Shown piece after piece: positions 15,494 to 23,774 of a DNA stretch of 64,000 bases; the first letter of the stretch is position 1; every line of letters begins with the position of its first letter. Origin of the DNA: Pseudomonadota bacterium (GTDB lineage: Bacteria > Pseudomonadota > Gammaproteobacteria > Burkholderiales > Burkholderiaceae_C); contig JAIUOW010000014.1 of the NCBI GenBank assembly GCA_020161775.1, forward strand, positions 1 through 64,000, written 5' to 3'. The position numbers were made by a program, and so were the translations under genes. A model generated the notes under the pieces. That model saw only the letters and a program-made list of their open reading frames with translations. It ran no database searches and was not told where the DNA came from.

Positions 15494-16018
15494 ATGGACA
15501 TCCCCTGGTGGCAGGTCATTGGCCAGACGGTGGCCTCTGAATTCTCGGACGTGCCCGACCTGGCGCAGGCCACGCGCATCGTGCTGCGCCTGATGCTGGC
15601 CGCGCTGCTGGGCGGGCTGCTGGGCCTGGAACGCGAAAACAAGGGCAAGGCCGCGGGCGTGCGCACCCACATGCTGGTGGCCATGGGCGCGGCCCTGTTT
15701 GTGCTGATCCCGCAGCAGGCGGGCATCGTGCCGGCCGACCTGAGCCGCGTGATCCAGGGCGTGGTGGCCGGCATCGGCTTCCTGTGCGCGGGCAGCATTT
15801 TGAAAAGCGAAGACGAAGACCGCGTGCGCGGCCTGACCACCGCCGCCGGCATGTGGCTCACGGCGGCCATCGGCATGGCCGCCGGCCTGGGCCGCGAGGC
15901 CACTGCGGTCATCAGCACCGTGCTGGCACTGGTGATCCTGTCGCTGGTGCCGGTGGTGGTCAAGGCCATCGAGAAGCCCGAACCCCGAACCCTCCTGTCA
16001 GACGAACCCAAAAAATGA
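15494..16018 (+). CDS. MgtC/SapB-family membrane protein
   Basis: A 174-residue inner-membrane protein with four hydrophobic helices and the family signature LLGGLLGLERENKGKAAGVRTHMLV, then GVVAGIGFLCAGSIL and GLTTAAGMWLTAAIGMAAG. Relatives include virulence-linked MgtC, but most chromosomal members have no known role. A short hydrophilic C-terminal tail follows. Its stop overlaps the next ATG (ATGA), so it is translationally coupled to the NDUFA9-like reductase. Confidence 0.92.
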   Translation: MDIPWWQVIGQTVASEFSDVPDLAQATRIVLRLMLAALLGGLLGLERENKGKAAGVRTHMLVAMGAALFVLIPQQAGIVPADLSRVIQGVVAGIGFLCAGSILKSEDEDRVRGLTTAAGMWLTAAIGMAAGLGREATAVISTVLALVILSLVPVVVKAIEKPEPRTLLSDEPKK

Positions 16019-16956
16019 CACGCATCCTGATCCTGGGCGGCACCGGCTTCGTGGGCCGCCATGTGTGCGAAAAGCTCGCCCGGCTGCAACACCCCGTGAC
16101 GGTGGCCACGCGCCGCCTGGCCAACGCGCGCCACCTGACCACGCTGCCCCTGCTGCACACGGTGGAATGCGACGTGCACGACGAAGCCGCCCTGACGCGG
16201 CTGGTGACGGGCCATGACGCGGTGGTGAACCTGGTGGCCATCCTGCACGGCACCGGGGCGGCCTTCCAGCGCGCCCATGTGGAGTTGCCGCAAAAGCTGG
16301 CCCGCGCCTGCGCCGCCACCGGCGTGCACCGCGTGGTGCACGTGAGCGCGCTGGGCGCCGCGCCCGGTGCGGCGTCGCTGTACCAGCGCAGCAAGGCCGC
16401 CGGCGAACAGGCGCTGCAGGCCGCCGGGCTGCAACTCACGGTGCTGCGCCCCAGCGTGATCTTTGGCGCCGAGGACCAGTTCCTGAACCTGTTTGCGCGG
16501 CTGCAGCGGGTATTTCCCGTCATGCCGCTGGCCGGCGCACAGGCGCGCTTCCAGCCGGTGTGGGTGGAGGACGTGGCCCAGGCCGTGGTGCATGCGTTGC
16601 AGCAGCCCGGCACCGCAGGCCAGGTGTTTGAAGCCTGCGGCCCCGATGTCTTCACCCTGCGCGAGCTGGTGCAGCTGGCCGGCCGCCATGCGGGCTGTGC
16701 GCGGCCCGTGCTGCCCCTGCCCATGGCGCTGGGCCGGCTGCAGGCCCTGCTGATGGAGCTGGCCCCCGGCGAGCCGCTGATGAGCCGTGACAACCTGGCC
16801 GCCATGCAGACCGATAACATCGCCAGCGGTGCCCTGCCTGGCCTGCAGGCGCTGGACATTGCGCCCGCGGCGCTGGAGGCCGTAGCACCGCTCTATTTGC
16901 GCCCCCGCGGCGTGAACGACGGGCTGGACCGCTACCGGCGCACCGCCGGCCGCTGA
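16015..16956 (+). CDS. NAD(P)-binding atypical SDR, NDUFA9-like
   Basis: A 313-residue protein of the extended/atypical short-chain dehydrogenase class. The Rossmann motif ILGGTGFVGRHV is at residues 7-18; VNLVAIL, VHVSALGA and YQRSKAAGEQAL follow. The family resembles the complex I accessory subunit NDUFA9, but bacterial copies outside nuo operons are usually annotated only as NAD(P)H-binding proteins. No catalytic substrate is known. It is the last gene of the mgtC unit and is followed by a hairpin with a T run. Confidence 0.9.
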   Translation: MTRILILGGTGFVGRHVCEKLARLQHPVTVATRRLANARHLTTLPLLHTVECDVHDEAALTRLVTGHDAVVNLVAILHGTGAAFQRAHVELPQKLARACAATGVHRVVHVSALGAAPGAASLYQRSKAAGEQALQAAGLQLTVLRPSVIFGAEDQFLNLFARLQRVFPVMPLAGAQARFQPVWVEDVAQAVVHALQQPGTAGQVFEACGPDVFTLRELVQLAGRHAGCARPVLPLPMALGRLQALLMELAPGEPLMSRDNLAAMQTDNIASGALPGLQALDIAPAALEAVAPLYLRPRGVNDGLDRYRRTAGR

Positions 16957-16970
16957 GCAGCCCTGGCCAC

Positions 16971-17004
16971 AAAAAAACACCGGCATCAATTCCGGCGCTT
17001 TTTT
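16971..17004 (+). terminator. Rho-independent terminator after the NDUFA9-like gene
   Basis: CCGG at 16980-16983 and CCGG at 16992-16995 form the core stem, extended by the A run on the left pairing with the T run on the right, with two mismatches. Six T residues (16999-17004) follow. It lies 14 bases past the stop codon. Confidence 0.6.
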
Positions 17005-17061
17005 GCATCAATCGCCGCGGCGCGCGAGCTTAGCATGCGGTCACTTTCAACGGAGACACCC

Positions 17062-17748
17062 ATGCTCACCCTGTACATCGGCAACAAGAACTACTCGTCC
17101 TGGTCCATGCGCCCCTGGGTCCTGCTCAAGCAGGCCGGCATTCCTTTCAAGGAAGTGATGGTGCGCTTTGACGCGTTCAATTCGCCTGATTCCGATTTCA
17201 AGCGCGCCGTCCTGGCGGTCAACCCCGCCGGCCGGGTACCGGTGCTGGTGGACGACGGCTTTGCGGTGTGGGACACGCTGGCCATTGCCGAATACGTGGC
17301 CGAGAAATTCCCCGACAAAAGGCTCTGGCCGCAGGACGCCCAGGCCCGCGCCCGTGCGCGCAGCGTCTGCGCCGAAATGCATTCGGGCTTTGGCGCCTTG
17401 CGCAATGCCTGCCCGATGAACATCGAAGCCCAGCTGGCCACGGCGGGCGCCATTGCCTGGCGCGACCAGGCCGCGGTGCGCGCCGACGTGCAGCGCATCA
17501 TCGACATGTGGACGCAGCTGCTGGAAGCACACAAGGGCCCGATGCTGTTTGGCGAATTCACCATTGCCGACGCGTACTACGCCCCGGTGTGCATGCGCAT
17601 CCGCAACTACGCCCTGCCCGTGCCCGGCCACATCACAGACTACATCCGCCGCGTGTGTGCGCTGCCGGGTGTGAAGGCGTGGATGGATGATGCGCTGGCT
17701 GAAAAAGACTTCATTGACTTTGACGAGCCTTACCGGATTTCGAGATGA
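17062..17748 (+). CDS. Glutathione S-transferase family protein
   Basis: A 228-residue cytosolic protein. The N-terminal thioredoxin-like domain (1-80) opens LTLYIGNKNYSSWSMRPWVL; the Ser pair in NYSSWS is at the glutathione-activating position, and NPAGRVPVLVDDGFAVWDTLAI includes the conserved cis-proline and the glutathione-binding Asp. The all-helical C-terminal domain follows. GGAG at 17052-17055 supports the ATG at 17062. Substrate unknown. It is followed by the second copy of the large palindrome. Confidence 0.93.
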   Translation: MLTLYIGNKNYSSWSMRPWVLLKQAGIPFKEVMVRFDAFNSPDSDFKRAVLAVNPAGRVPVLVDDGFAVWDTLAIAEYVAEKFPDKRLWPQDAQARARARSVCAEMHSGFGALRNACPMNIEAQLATAGAIAWRDQAAVRADVQRIIDMWTQLLEAHKGPMLFGEFTIADAYYAPVCMRIRNYALPVPGHITDYIRRVCALPGVKAWMDDALAEKDFIDFDEPYRISR

Positions 17749-17781
17749 GCTTTTTGGGTTTGGTTTTTGTTTTGGTTGGTT

Positions 17782-18136
17782 GTTCATAGACCTCTGTTTT
17801 CCCCCCTATCCCCCCCGCCCCCTTTCACCCCCGCCGGGGTGAAAGGGGGAGCCTGGATCCTGAAGTTGGCCTCCGGCGAGCTGAAGAATCGGGGTGGCGC
17901 TGCGGTACGCATCAGGTCCGCCACGGCCCTTGCCTGCAGTTGGGGCAGTGGCTGACAAACCAGATGGCCACCGCCCCAACTGCAGGCATGGGCCGTGGTG
18001 TGCATGGGTGTATCGCAGCCTCACCCCGATTCTTCAGGTGTCCGGCGCGCTGAAATCAAATCAGGGCTCCCCCTTTCACCCCGGCGGGGGTGAAAGGGGG
18101 CGGGGGGGATAGGGGGGAAAACAGAGGTCTATGAAC
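17782..18136. repeat. 355-bp nested palindrome, copy 2
   Basis: Nearly identical to the element at 12473-12829, with the same outer arms, arm hairpins, internal GAAGAATCGGGGTG pair and central stem-loop TGACAAACCAGATG. Differences that fall in stems tend to be paired: the outer arm has GTTCATAG/CTATGAAC here against GTTGATAG/CTATCAAC in copy 1, and the central stem has CTGCAG/CTGCAG against CTGCTG/CAGCAG. It fills the 443-base gap between the GST gene and cca. No gene is seen within it. Confidence 0.9.
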
Positions 18137-18191
18137 AACCAACAAAAACACAAAAGACAAAACAAAAAGCCACCCCGCTAAACTGACCCAA

Positions 18192-19442
18192 ATGCAAATC
18201 TACCGAGTCGGCGGCGCAGTCAGAGATGCCCTGCTGGGCCACCCCGTCAACGACCACGACTGGGTCGTCGTGGGCGCGACGCCCGAAGAGCTGATGCAGC
18301 AGGGCTACCTGCCCGTGGGCAAGGACTTCCCCGTCTTCCTGCACCCGAAAACCAAAGAGGAATACGCGCTGGCCCGCACCGAGCGCAAGACGGCGCGCGG
18401 CTACCAGGGCTTTGCCATCCATGCCGACCCCGGCGTCACGCTGGAGCAGGACCTGGCGCGGCGCGACCTGACCATCAATGCGATTGCGCAGGCCGCTGGC
18501 GCCACCGGCCATGAGGGCCTGGTGGACCCGTACGGCGGCCAGCGCGACCTGAAGGCGCGCGTGCTGCGCCATGTCACGGACTCTTTCGGCGAAGACCCTG
18601 TGCGCATCCTGCGCCTGGCGCGCTTTGCCGCGCGGCTGGACGGCTTTACCGTGGCGCCGGAAACCATGGCGCTCATGAAGCACATGGTGGACGACGGCGA
18701 GGTGGATGCGCTGGTGGCCGAGCGCGTGTGGCAGGAGCTGGCGCGGGGGCTGATGGCGCCCCGGCCATCGCGCATGTTCGAGGTGCTGCGCGAATGCGGC
18801 GCGCTGGCGCGGCTGCTGCCCGAGGTAGACCGCCTGTGGGGCGTGCCGCAGCGGCCCGAATACCACCCCGAGGTGGACACCGGCGTGCACCTGATGATGG
18901 TGCTGGACATGAGCGCGCAGCTGCAGGCGCCGCTGGCCACGCGCTTTGCCTGCCTGGGCCACGACCTGGGCAAGGGCACCACGCCCGCCGACGTGCTGCC
19001 ACGCCACATCGGCCACGAAGAGCGCAGCGCGCGGCTGCTGCGCGGCGTGTGCGAACGCCTGCGTGTGCCGGTGGAATGCCGCGAGCTGGCGGACGTGGTG
19101 GCGCGCGAACACGGCAACATCCACCGCAGCGGCGGCTTCAACGCGGCGGCACTGGTGCGGCTGCTGGAGCGCTGCGACGCGCTGCGCAAGCCCGACCGGT
19201 TTGCCCAGGTGCTGCTAGCCTGCGAATGCGACGCGCGCGGCCGCCTGGGCCTGCAGGACAGCCCCTACCCGCAGCGCCCCCGGCTGCTGGCGGCGCTGGC
19301 GGCGGCGCAGTCCGTCGTGACCGCCGTGATTGCACAACAGGCAGCAGACGCCGGCGCCAGGGGCCCGCAGGTGGGCGAGAAGATCCACCGTGCGCGCGTG
19401 GCCGCCGTGGCCGCCGCGCTGCCCACGGGCTTGTCCGACTGA
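18192..19442 (+). CDS. cca: Multifunctional CCA-adding tRNA nucleotidyltransferase / HD phosphohydrolase
   Basis: A 416-residue enzyme that adds and repairs the 3' CCA of tRNAs. The class II nucleotidyltransferase head opens QIYRVGGAVRDALLGHPVND with the catalytic DxD as DHD (28-30 region), then RRDLTINAIA and the RILRLARFAARL tRNA-binding block. The C-terminal HD domain (about 225-330) shows CLGHDLGKGTTP, as in the long proteobacterial Cca proteins that also have phosphatase and phosphodiesterase activity. E. coli Cca is 412 residues. The start follows 55 bases after palindrome copy 2. Confidence 0.96.
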   Translation: MQIYRVGGAVRDALLGHPVNDHDWVVVGATPEELMQQGYLPVGKDFPVFLHPKTKEEYALARTERKTARGYQGFAIHADPGVTLEQDLARRDLTINAIAQAAGATGHEGLVDPYGGQRDLKARVLRHVTDSFGEDPVRILRLARFAARLDGFTVAPETMALMKHMVDDGEVDALVAERVWQELARGLMAPRPSRMFEVLRECGALARLLPEVDRLWGVPQRPEYHPEVDTGVHLMMVLDMSAQLQAPLATRFACLGHDLGKGTTPADVLPRHIGHEERSARLLRGVCERLRVPVECRELADVVAREHGNIHRSGGFNAAALVRLLERCDALRKPDRFAQVLLACECDARGRLGLQDSPYPQRPRLLAALAAAQSVVTAVIAQQAADAGARGPQVGEKIHRARVAAVAAALPTGLSD

Positions 19443-19501
19443 ATCCGCGGGTTGCTCCCGGCGCCCGCGGGGTTTGGCATGGCTTTTGCGATGATGGGCG
19501 C

Positions 19502-19909
19502 ATGGGCTCACCGCAGCGCAACTACCTCAACCACCCGCTGGCCGATGGCATCCGCAAGGTCGGCTTTCGCAAGTGGTACGAGCGCGAACTGCTGTCCAGC
19601 CATGCCCACATGGTGCTGGCGCTGCTGGCCACCATTGCCATGCTGGGCAGCTTCGAGGCGTTTCGTGGCGGCACCCTGGAAGAAAAGCTCATGGACGTGC
19701 TGTTCATCATCGCCAGCGCGCTCATCGGGCTGTGGGCGCTGCGGCGCTACCTGATGCTGCTGGGCCATGCCGAGGTGATTGCCAACCAGGCCAGTTGCCC
19801 CAGCTGCGACGAATACGGCCGGTTCGAGGTGGTGGAAGAAGACCGCCGCAACCAGCGCATGCAGGTGCGCTGCCGCAAATGCACTGGGCTGTGGCAGATC
19901 GAGGACTGA
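19502..19909 (+). CDS. Two-helix membrane protein with C-terminal zinc ribbon
   Basis: A 135-residue hypothetical protein. Residues about 35-55 and 63-85 are transmembrane helices, and the C-terminus carries a CPSC...CRKC zinc ribbon that would face the cytoplasm. The conserved look of NYLNHPLADGIRKVGFRKWYERELL suggests a family restricted to Burkholderiales, without known function. It ends one base before the stop of the convergent ROK kinase gene. Confidence 0.8.
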   Translation: MGSPQRNYLNHPLADGIRKVGFRKWYERELLSSHAHMVLALLATIAMLGSFEAFRGGTLEEKLMDVLFIIASALIGLWALRRYLMLLGHAEVIANQASCPSCDEYGRFEVVEEDRRNQRMQVRCRKCTGLWQIED

Positions 19910-20860
19910 TCAGCTCAGCAACGCGAGCGCCGCGTAGTCACCCACGCCCAGGCCCAGCCCGGCCGGCACCAGCTGCGCGCCGGCCGTCAGCGCGGGCAGC
20001 CGGCCATCGATCTGTGCCTGCAGGCGCGCCAGCAGCAGCGCGCGGTGGTGCCAGAACACGCTGCCCCCCAGGCTGATGCGCTGCAGGTCCAGCGTGGCCA
20101 CCAGGTTGTAGAGCATGCGCCCCAGCACGCGGCACAGCGCATCCACACGCGCCAGCGCCGTGGCGTCGCCCGCGGCGGCGGCGTCCAGCAGCGCGGCCGC
20201 GCCCTGGCCGAAGCGCCGCTCGAACGCATTGCCGGCCACCAGGCCCTCCACATCGCCCACATTGCCGCAGCCGCACAGGGCGTGGCTGTCGTCGTCGCTC
20301 ACGAACATGTGGCCCGCATGGCCGGCATTGCCGTGCTTGCCGCGCAGCACCCGCCCATCCACGCACAGGCCCACGCCGATGCCGGTGCTCCAGGTGACAT
20401 AGGCGCAGTGGTCCAGGCCCTGCAATGCGCCCCAGCGGCGCTCGGCCTCCAGCGCGGCGATGCAGTCGTTTTCAATCCGCAGGCTGGCAAAGCGCTGGCG
20501 CAGCGGCGCCTCCAGCGGCGCGCTGTGCCAGTCATTGGGCAGGCCGCGCGCCGGGCCGGCCAGGCCGCCGCAGATGTTGGGCGCGGCCAGCTCGATCTGG
20601 CCGGCATTCAACACGAAAGGGCCGCAGGACGACACGCCGGCGGCAGTGATGGCAGCGGGGGCCACGCCCGCTTCGGCGCACGCCTCGTCCACCAGGCGCA
20701 GCACCTGGCGGGCCAGTGCGGCGTTGTCACCGGTCTTGGCGGTGGGCTCGGTGCGGCGGGCTTCAAGCGGCGGTGGCGCGCCCGTGCCCGGCGCAGCCAC
20801 CGCATCGGGCGCGAGGCTGACTGCCACCTTGGTCCCGCCGATGTCGATGCACGCGCGCAT
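19910..20860 (-). CDS. ROK-family sugar kinase
   Basis: A 316-residue kinase of the ROK fold. The N-terminal phosphate loop is CIDIGGTKVAVSLA, followed by the catalytic-region ENDCIAALEAER, the STGIGVGLCVDGRVLRGKHG stretch, and a zinc-site-like region GHAGHMF...CGCGNVGDVE in which the usual third Cys is Asp. Likely substrates are fructose, glucose or N-acetylhexosamines; sequence does not decide. I chose ATG 20860 over a TTG at 20869. It is preceded on the same strand by the DUF2905 gene with 15 bases between. Confidence 0.88.
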   Translation of the reverse strand: MRACIDIGGTKVAVSLAPDAVAAPGTGAPPPLEARRTEPTAKTGDNAALARQVLRLVDEACAEAGVAPAAITAAGVSSCGPFVLNAGQIELAAPNICGGLAGPARGLPNDWHSAPLEAPLRQRFASLRIENDCIAALEAERRWGALQGLDHCAYVTWSTGIGVGLCVDGRVLRGKHGNAGHAGHMFVSDDDSHALCGCGNVGDVEGLVAGNAFERRFGQGAAALLDAAAAGDATALARVDALCRVLGRMLYNLVATLDLQRISLGGSVFWHHRALLLARLQAQIDGRLPALTAGAQLVPAGLGLGVGDYAALALLS

Positions 20861-20875
20861 GCCTGCCAATGCCCC

Positions 20876-21070
20876 TCAGACAAAGCGCGCGATCAGCGCA
20901 GCCACCATGCTCAGGATCAGCGTGGAGCTGAGCGGTATGAACCATTCACGGCCAAACAGCCGGAAGCGGAAATCCCCCGGCAGCTTGCCCACGCCCAGCT
21001 TCTGCAGCAGCGGCGTGAACCAGCTGATGAGCATGAGCGCGAGAAAGATGACGATGAGCCAGCGGATCAT
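20876..21070 (-). CDS. DUF2905 small membrane protein
   Basis: A 64-residue protein with two transmembrane helices (about 2-20 and 44-62) and the family core LGVGKLPGDFRFRLFGREWFIPL between them. Found widely in bacteria; function unknown. The ATG at 21070 directly precedes the first helix. It probably forms a small unit with the MidA-family gene upstream and the ROK kinase downstream. Confidence 0.88.
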   Translation of the reverse strand: MIRWLIVIFLALMLISWFTPLLQKLGVGKLPGDFRFRLFGREWFIPLSSTLILSMVAALIARFV

Positions 21071-21095
21071 GCGGCCATCATAGGGGCGCTGGCGC

Positions 21096-22190
21096 TCACA
21101 GTGTGTGGCTGCGGTCACCGCTGGCAAAGCCCAGCGGCTCCCAGCCGGCCTGCGGCGACAGCGCTATGACCTTGAACAGTTCGCCCATTTCGTGCTCGTT
21201 GAGCAGCTTGAGCGCGTGGCTGCGCCCGGCCAGCGTGGCCTGCTCCATCAGGCCCACGATGCCGCAGTTCATCAGGAAGCGGGCCTGGCTGGTGTAACCG
21301 ATCGTGCCCAGACCGGCCTCCTGCGCGGCAAGGGCCACGCCGGTGAAGTTGACGTGGACGGTGATGTCCTTCAGTCCCACATCCGCCAACGGGTCGGTGT
21401 CAGCCTGGTGGGCGCGGTGGCACATCAGCGTGCCCATGTGGCGCTGCGGGTGGTAGTACTCCGATTCACCAAACCCGTAGTCGATGAAGAACGCCGCGCC
21501 GCGCTGCAGCCGGTCGGCCAGCGTGCGCATGAAGGCTTCGGCCTGGGGGTGGATTTCGGTCAGGTAGTCGTGCGCGCCGTCAATGTCCACCGGCGGGCGC
21601 TGGTCCGTGGGGGTGTCGGCAAACACGGGCCGGCCATCATGCCAGGCCACGCCGCGCTCATGCCACACGCCGGCGCTGCGCACCAGCAGCCTGGCCGGCA
21701 TGGCGTCCAGCACCTCGTTGCCCACCACCACGCCGTGCAGCGCCTCGGGCAGCTCGCTGGCCCAGTGCACGCGCGGCGCGTGCGCGGCCAGCGTCTGCTG
21801 CTGGCGCGCGCGCAGCGTGCCAGACAGGTCCACGATGGTGTAGCGGTCCACCTTGTCGCCAAGGGCATCCAGCAGCTGCAGCGCCAGCGCGCCGGAGCCG
21901 GCGCCAAATTCCCACACCTCGCGCGTGCCGGTGGCGTCCAGCGCCTGGGCCACCTGCGCGGCCAGTGCCTTGCCGAACAAGGGCGACAGCTCGGGCGCCG
22001 TCACAAAGTCGCTGCCCGATTCAGGCATCAGGCCGAACTTGCGTGAATCGTTCGCGTAATAGCCCAGCCCCGGCGCGTACAGCGCCAGCGCCATGAAACG
22101 GTCAAAAGGGATCCAGCCACCGGCCTGGCTGATGGCGCGCTGCATCAGGGCCTGCATAGCGCTCGTTAAACTGCGGTCTTGTTGTGTCAC
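21096..22190 (-). CDS. SAM-dependent methyltransferase, MidA/NDUFAF7 family
   Basis: A 364-residue class I methyltransferase (COG1565). In mitochondria the family member NDUFAF7 dimethylates an arginine of complex I subunit NDUFS2; bacterial roles are not settled. Motifs: FMALALYAPGLGYYA, SDFVTAPELSPLFG, the SAM loop VWEFGAGSGALALQLL, GNEVLDAMPARLL, and FIDYGFGESEYYHPQRHMGT. I take the GTG at 22190 (VTQQDRSLTSAMQ) as start; an ATG at 22157 gives 353 residues. Divergent from the SDR gene with 17 bases between. Confidence 0.92.
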   Translation of the reverse strand: MTQQDRSLTSAMQALMQRAISQAGGWIPFDRFMALALYAPGLGYYANDSRKFGLMPESGSDFVTAPELSPLFGKALAAQVAQALDATGTREVWEFGAGSGALALQLLDALGDKVDRYTIVDLSGTLRARQQQTLAAHAPRVHWASELPEALHGVVVGNEVLDAMPARLLVRSAGVWHERGVAWHDGRPVFADTPTDQRPPVDIDGAHDYLTEIHPQAEAFMRTLADRLQRGAAFFIDYGFGESEYYHPQRHMGTLMCHRAHQADTDPLADVGLKDITVHVNFTGVALAAQEAGLGTIGYTSQARFLMNCGIVGLMEQATLAGRSHALKLLNEHEMGELFKVIALSPQAGWEPLGFASGDRSHTL

Positions 22191-22207
22191 CCGTGGATTG
22201 TCCCCGA

Positions 22208-22972
22208 ATGTCTTCAGCCGCCCCCCGTACCGTGATCGTGACCGGCGCCGCCAAACGGCTGGGCCGCGCGATTGCGCTGGCGCTGGCCGCCGGTGGCTGG
22301 CGCGTGGCGGTGCACTACCGCGGCTCGCAGGCCGAGGCACAGGCCACAGCCGCCGAATGCGCCGCGCTGACGCCGGGCGCGGCCACCTTCCAGGCCGACC
22401 TGGGCGATGAAACTGCCGTGCGCGCCTTGCTGCCCACGGTGGCGGCGCAGATGGGCGCCGTGGATGCGGTGGTGAACAGCGCGTCGCTGTTCGAGCACGA
22501 CACCGCGGGCTCGTTCAGCTTTGCCGCGCTGGACGCGCACCTGCACACCAACACCGGCGCGGCCGTGCTGCTGGCCCAGGCCCTGCACGCGCATGTGACG
22601 CAGCGCGGCGCCAGTGGCGCGGTGGTGAACCTGCTGGACCAGAAGCTGTGGAACCCCAACCCGGACTTTTTCAGCTACACGCTGTCCAAGGCCGCGCTGG
22701 AGGCGGCCAACACCCTGATGGCGCAGGCCTTTGCGCCCGCGCTGCGCGTGGTGGGCGTGGCGCCGGGCCTCACGCTGACGAGCCACATGCTGAGCGACGA
22801 AAAATTCCAGGCGCTGCACAGGCTGTCGCCCCTGGGCCGGTCGTCCACCGCCGCCGACGTGGCGGCGACCGTAAAGTTTGCGCTGGAAAACAACTCCATC
22901 ACCGGCACCACGCTGCTGGTGGATGGCGGCCAGCACTTGATGAAGTTCGACCGCGATTTTTCGCTGATGTAA
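22208..22972 (+). CDS. SDR-family pteridine reductase (FolM/PTR1-like)
   Basis: A 254-residue short-chain dehydrogenase. The cofactor loop is VTGAAKRLGRAIA, the TGxxxRxG variant characteristic of pteridine reductases and FolM, and SYTLSKAAL holds the catalytic Tyr-x3-Lys; DGGQHLM is near the C-terminus. Likely reaction: NADPH-dependent reduction of dihydropterins, such as dihydromonapterin or dihydrofolate. The next gene, ten bases on, is a dihydroneopterin aldolase homologue, which supports a pterin/folate role. Confidence 0.9.
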   Translation: MSSAAPRTVIVTGAAKRLGRAIALALAAGGWRVAVHYRGSQAEAQATAAECAALTPGAATFQADLGDETAVRALLPTVAAQMGAVDAVVNSASLFEHDTAGSFSFAALDAHLHTNTGAAVLLAQALHAHVTQRGASGAVVNLLDQKLWNPNPDFFSYTLSKAALEAANTLMAQAFAPALRVVGVAPGLTLTSHMLSDEKFQALHRLSPLGRSSTAADVAATVKFALENNSITGTTLLVDGGQHLMKFDRDFSLM

Positions 22973-22982
22973 AGCCCGGACC

Positions 22983-23351
22983 ATGCTGACCAAAGGCAAC
23001 CAGACCCTCACCCTCACCGGGCTGCGCTTTGACGCGAACCTGGGCATTCTTGATTTTGAAAAGACCGCGCCGCAGCCCATCCTGGTGGACGCCGAGCTGA
23101 ACCTGGGCACGCAGGACCTGCGCCCGCGCGACGACGAGATCACCCATGTGCTGGATTACCGCAAGGTGCGCCAGATCATCATCGACGAATGCACCGCCGA
23201 GCATGTGAACCTGCTGGAGAGCCTGATCGGCAAACTGGCCCAGCGCCTGATCCAGCTGCCCGGCGTGCTGGGCGTGCGCGTGAAGATCGCCAAGCTGGAG
23301 ATCTTTGACGACTGCGAAGTGGCGATACGGGTGGAGACGGGGCAGTGGTGA
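22983..23351 (+). CDS. folB: Dihydroneopterin aldolase (FolB-like)
   Basis: A 122-residue enzyme of the tunnelling-fold family that splits 7,8-dihydroneopterin into 6-hydroxymethyldihydropterin and glycolaldehyde (or epimerises it). Visible motifs: GLRFDANLGILDFEK, HVLDYRKVRQII, HVNLLESLIGKLAQRLI with the conserved Glu of the pterin pocket, and KLEIF near the end. Cotranscribed with the pteridine reductase upstream. The gene symbol is by family; FolX-type activity cannot be excluded. Confidence 0.88.
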   Translation: MLTKGNQTLTLTGLRFDANLGILDFEKTAPQPILVDAELNLGTQDLRPRDDEITHVLDYRKVRQIIIDECTAEHVNLLESLIGKLAQRLIQLPGVLGVRVKIAKLEIFDDCEVAIRVETGQW

Positions 23352-23375
23352 GGTGACGCCGGCGTCTGGCAAGCT

Positions 23376-23405
23376 CTTGTCAAGACAAGACAATGCATTT
23401 GCATT
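23376..23405 (+). promoter_or_regulatory. Twin palindromes before the PrlF-YhaV operon (likely autoregulatory operator)
   Basis: Two adjacent inverted repeats with the same geometry: CTTGTC-AA-GACAAG at 23376-23389 and AATGCA-TT-TGCATT at 23392-23405, each with 6-bp arms and a 2-base spacer. They lie 40-70 bases before the antitoxin ATG in otherwise AT-richer intergenic DNA. PrlF is a DNA-binding AbrB-fold antitoxin that represses its own operon, so these are the natural candidate sites. Binding is inferred, not shown. Confidence 0.5.
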
Positions 23406-23444
23406 ACCATACGAGCTATCTCTGCCACCTTGACTGGAACCACC

Positions 23445-23774
23445 ATGGCCGCCGCACTCCAGGTCGAATCCACACTGACCGACCGCTACCAGACCACCGT
23501 ACCCGAGACGGTGCGCCGCGCCCTCCGTCTGGGCAAGCGCGACAAGCTCCACTACACCATCCGTCCGGGTGGGGATGTGGTGCTGACGCGGGCCGGGGAT
23601 ACTGGTGGCGAAGACCCTGTGCTGGGTCAGTTTTTGGGTTTTCTCGCCAGCGACATGGCCCGCCATCCGGAGCGCCTGCATGCCGTTGACGCGCGCCTGG
23701 TGCAGCATCTGCAGTCGCTGACCAGCGGCATTGAAATCGATCTGGATGCTGCGCTGTCTGCGGATGACGAATGA
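23445..23774 (+). CDS. prlF: PrlF (SohA) type II antitoxin
   Basis: A 109-residue antitoxin with an N-terminal AbrB/SpoVT swapped-hairpin domain: STLTDRYQTTVPETVRRALRLGKRDKL, then YTIRPGGDVVL. The acidic C-terminal part (LDAALSADDE) would wrap the toxin. It neutralises YhaV and represses the operon. The ATG at 23445 is preferred; a TTG at 23430 is in frame. The stop overlaps the toxin start by four bases, the standard arrangement for this system. Confidence 0.9.
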   Translation: MAAALQVESTLTDRYQTTVPETVRRALRLGKRDKLHYTIRPGGDVVLTRAGDTGGEDPVLGQFLGFLASDMARHPERLHAVDARLVQHLQSLTSGIEIDLDAALSADDE

